A DNA stretch of 7,268 nucleotides from positions 1 to 7,268 of the forward strand of contig JAYUYT010000019.1 of NCBI GenBank assembly GCA_043752345.1, in the 5' to 3' direction. Source of the stretch: VFJL01 sp043752345. Lineage in GTDB: Bacteria > Pseudomonadota > Gammaproteobacteria > Burkholderiales > Nitrosomonadaceae. The notes beneath the pieces are model-generated. The model had not been told where the DNA came from and searched no databases. It worked only from the letters and a program-made list of their open reading frames with translations. Made by a program: the position numbers and the translations under genes. Shown here piece by piece: positions 5,766-7,268 of the stretch; positions within the stretch are counted from its first letter, which is position 1, and every line of letters starts with the position of its first letter.

Positions 5766-6757
5766 ATGCATCTTTTATTTGCGGTGATATCGGCGGCACC
5801 AAGACCTGGTTGCAGACACTGCAATCGAGCGACGGCTCACCGCAAGTGCGCTACGAGCAGCAATACGACAGCCGGGCCTACGCCAGTTTTTCAGATGTTC
5901 TCAGGGATTTTCTGGACAAGGCCGGAATGAAGGATTGCAACCCGGCGGCCGCCTGCCTGGCGGTGGCAGGACCGGTGATGGCGCAGCGGGTAAAGCTTAC
6001 CAATCTGCCGTGGCTGATGGATGTCGCTGCCATCGCAGCAGAATTTTCCATTCCCAACGTAAAGCTCATCAATGATTTTGAGGCTGTGGCACTGGGAATA
6101 GAAGCTTTATCCGCAAATGATCTGGTAACGTTACAACCAGGCAAACCGCAGGCTCAGGGGGTACGCGTGGCGCTGGGCGCTGGTACCGGCATGGGCGTGG
6201 CGTGGCTTACTTGGCAGGGAGAACGTTATCTGCCGCTGGCTACCGAGGCAGGCCACATGGATTTCGCTCCCGCCAATAAATTGCAGGCCGGCCTGCTCGA
6301 ATATCTATGGAAAAAATTTGGCCATGTGTCGGTTGAACGGGTACTATCTGGCCCCGGCTTGACGGACATATTCAATTTTCTGCAGGCAAGCCTGGGTGCA
6401 GGATCTGGCTTGGTGAAAGCAAATATGGACAGCGATGGCGCAGCGCAGGTGACCGATCTCGCATTGAACCGCAAGCATCCCATCGCAGTAAAGGCGCTTG
6501 ATATGTTTGTTGAAATCTATGGTGCTCATGCCGGGAATCTGGCACTGACTGGATTAAGTCGCGGTGGCGTGTATGTGGCTGGCGGCATCGCGCCAAAAAT
6601 TATCGGCAAGCTTGAGGAAGGTAGTTTCATGCAGGCTTTCTGCAACAAGGGGCGCTATTCCTCAATAATGAGCGAGATTCCGGTGCATGTGGTGATGAAT
6701 CAGAAAGTCGGATTGCTGGGTGCTGCGCGAGAAGCGCAGCGCATGCTGGGCGTATAG
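5762..6757 (+). CDS. glk: Glucokinase
   Basis: ATP-dependent glucokinase of the bacterial Glk family (ROK/hexokinase/actin ATPase fold), which phosphorylates free glucose to glucose 6-phosphate in the cytoplasm. The phosphate-binding motif CGDIGGTKT is at residues 7-15. The likely catalytic Asp105 is in LINDFEAVALG. The second nucleotide loop ALGAGTGMG is at 137-145, and the glucose-binding EAGHMDFAP follows, with Glu162 and His165. VERVLSGPGL and the C-terminal GGVYVAGGIAPK, an adenosine-binding motif, complete the family pattern. Length is 331 residues, near the usual 320, and no key residue is missing. ATG 5762 overlaps the mtfA stop in ATGA, so its translation is probably coupled to mtfA. 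An upstream in-frame GTG (5750) would add four residues but is less likely. Confidence 0.95.
   Translation: MNASFICGDIGGTKTWLQTLQSSDGSPQVRYEQQYDSRAYASFSDVLRDFLDKAGMKDCNPAAACLAVAGPVMAQRVKLTNLPWLMDVAAIAAEFSIPNVKLINDFEAVALGIEALSANDLVTLQPGKPQAQGVRVALGAGTGMGVAWLTWQGERYLPLATEAGHMDFAPANKLQAGLLEYLWKKFGHVSVERVLSGPGLTDIFNFLQASLGAGSGLVKANMDSDGAAQVTDLALNRKHPIAVKALDMFVEIYGAHAGNLALTGLSRGGVYVAGGIAPKIIGKLEEGSFMQAFCNKGRYSSIMSEIPVHVVMNQKVGLLGAAREAQRMLGV
6722..6740 (+). other. Strong hairpin in the 3' end of glk
   Basis: GCTGCGC (6722-6728) and GCGCAGC (6734-6740) form a perfect 7-base GC-rich stem with a GAGAA loop, inside the codons for GAAREAQ. No T run follows on either strand, so it is not a standard terminator. 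It may protect the 3' end of the mRNA or slow the polymerase. Confidence 0.4.
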
Positions 6758-6772
6758 ACGGACGAAGCCCAG
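6746..6772. other. Inverted repeat across the glk stop codon
   Basis: CTGGGC (6746-6751) and GCCCAG (6767-6772) form a perfect 6-base stem with a 15-base loop that contains the glk stop. An A-rich run (6773-6780) follows on the plus strand, so it lacks the U run of an intrinsic terminator for glk. Read on the minus strand, the T-rich run comes before the stem, not after it. It lies in the 23-base gap between the two convergent genes and may still take part in termination. Confidence 0.35.
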
Positions 6773-6780
6773 AAAAAGAA

Positions 6781-7268
6781 TCAGCCGCGATAATCTGCCA
6801 ATTTGAGATGATGTTTTTTTACCTTGGCATAGACAGCGCGCGATGTAATGTTCATCTCCTCGGCCACTTTCTTTATATCCCCCTGATGCACCTTTAAAAC
6901 CGTCGCAAGAAACGCGTGCTCTACCCCGGTCAGCGCGCGTTCTTTTACATCCTTCCATTCATTGGCATTGTTTGTGGTGGCTGGAAGTTCCAAATCCAGT
7001 TGGGTCATTTCCTTGCCAGTGGCGAATAAAAGGCTGCGTTCAAGGATATTTTCCAGTTCGCGGACGTTACCTGGCCATGGGTATGCACGAATTTTCCGCA
7101 TCACCTCACGGCTGACAGATTCGACAGTTTTATTATATTTCTTGTTCATGCGCTGCAATATGAATTGAACCAGATAAGGCAGGTCTTCTGGACGTTCGGC
7201 TAGGGGTGGAATATTTAATCGAACCACGTTAATTCGATAATACAGATCCTGGCGAAACTTCCCTTGTT
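6781..7268 (-). CDS. Sigma-54-dependent transcription activator, 3' part
   Basis: C-terminal 161 residues of a bacterial enhancer-binding protein that activates sigma-54 promoters. The reading frame is open to the right edge and the start lies outside the window; the GTG at 7227 is internal. Reading from the edge one sees the arginine-finger segment FRQDLYYRINV, the conserved PPLAERPEDLP, then YPWPGNVRELEN of the AAA+ C-terminal (sensor II) region. A linker follows, and then a Fis-type helix-turn-helix (GDIKKVAEEMNITSRAVYAKVKKHHL). The N-terminal sensing domain and the GAFTGA loop are not in view, so neither the signal nor the target genes can be named. It converges on glk with 23 bases between stops, so it belongs to another transcription unit. 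NtrC-, NorR- and PrsR-type regulators all remain possible. Confidence 0.93.
   Translation of the reverse strand, partial: QGKFRQDLYYRINVVRLNIPPLAERPEDLPYLVQFILQRMNKKYNKTVESVSREVMRKIRAYPWPGNVRELENILERSLLFATGKEMTQLDLELPATTNNANEWKDVKERALTGVEHAFLATVLKVHQGDIKKVAEEMNITSRAVYAKVKKHHLKLADYRG

Noticed and set aside
7225..7227. GTG as the start of the sigma-54 activator
   Set aside because: The frame stays open to the window edge and the residues upstream (FRQDLYYRIN) are conserved AAA+ sequence, so this is an internal valine.

Overview
The window reads as a stretch of ordinary chromosome from a Gram-negative proteobacterium. It is most likely a betaproteobacterium of the Nitrosomonadales/Gallionellaceae kind. 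That placement is an inference from the gene set, the protein style (a short RmuC, an EI24-type membrane protein, a COG3531-type DsbA protein), the moderately GC-rich coding sequence and the TATAAT-GCCGC promoter style. I found no tRNA, rRNA, CRISPR array, insertion sequence or phage gene.

Layout: bases 1-120 are an AT-richer non-coding stretch that ends in a strong extended -10 promoter. It drives typA (166-1980), the ribosome-associated translational GTPase. After a 67-base gap with two small hairpins comes a DsbA-family CxxC protein (2048-2671). Its stop codon overlaps the start of a candidate 33-codon small ORF (2671-2772). That ORF stops on the ribosome binding site of an EI24/CysZ-like membrane protein gene (2783-3526). 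A GIY-YIG nuclease-fold protein of the UPF0213/YhbQ type follows (3545-3811). Then rmuC starts (3852-4979) just behind a perfect 14-base palindrome containing a -10-like TATACT. mtfA (4992-5765, zinc peptidase of family M90) and glk (5762-6757, glucokinase) come next, joined by a 4-base ATGA overlap. On the opposite strand, converging on glk with only 23 bases between stops, is the 3' part of a sigma-54-dependent transcription activator (6781-7268, start outside the window).

How the genes fit together: all complete genes lie on the plus strand with short gaps, so they may be one long transcription unit or two, split near rmuC. The clearest functional link is mtfA-glk. In E. coli MtfA acts on the glucose-uptake regulator Mlc, and here its gene is translationally coupled to glucokinase. 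RmuC (limits recombination of inverted repeats) and the GIY-YIG protein are both nuclease-fold proteins, but nothing in the sequence shows that they cooperate.

I see no new multi-gene system. The points worth a second look are small: the candidate coupled small ORF, the palindrome and possible leaderless start at rmuC, a near-perfect 22-base palindrome inside the EI24 gene, and the mtfA-glk coupling.
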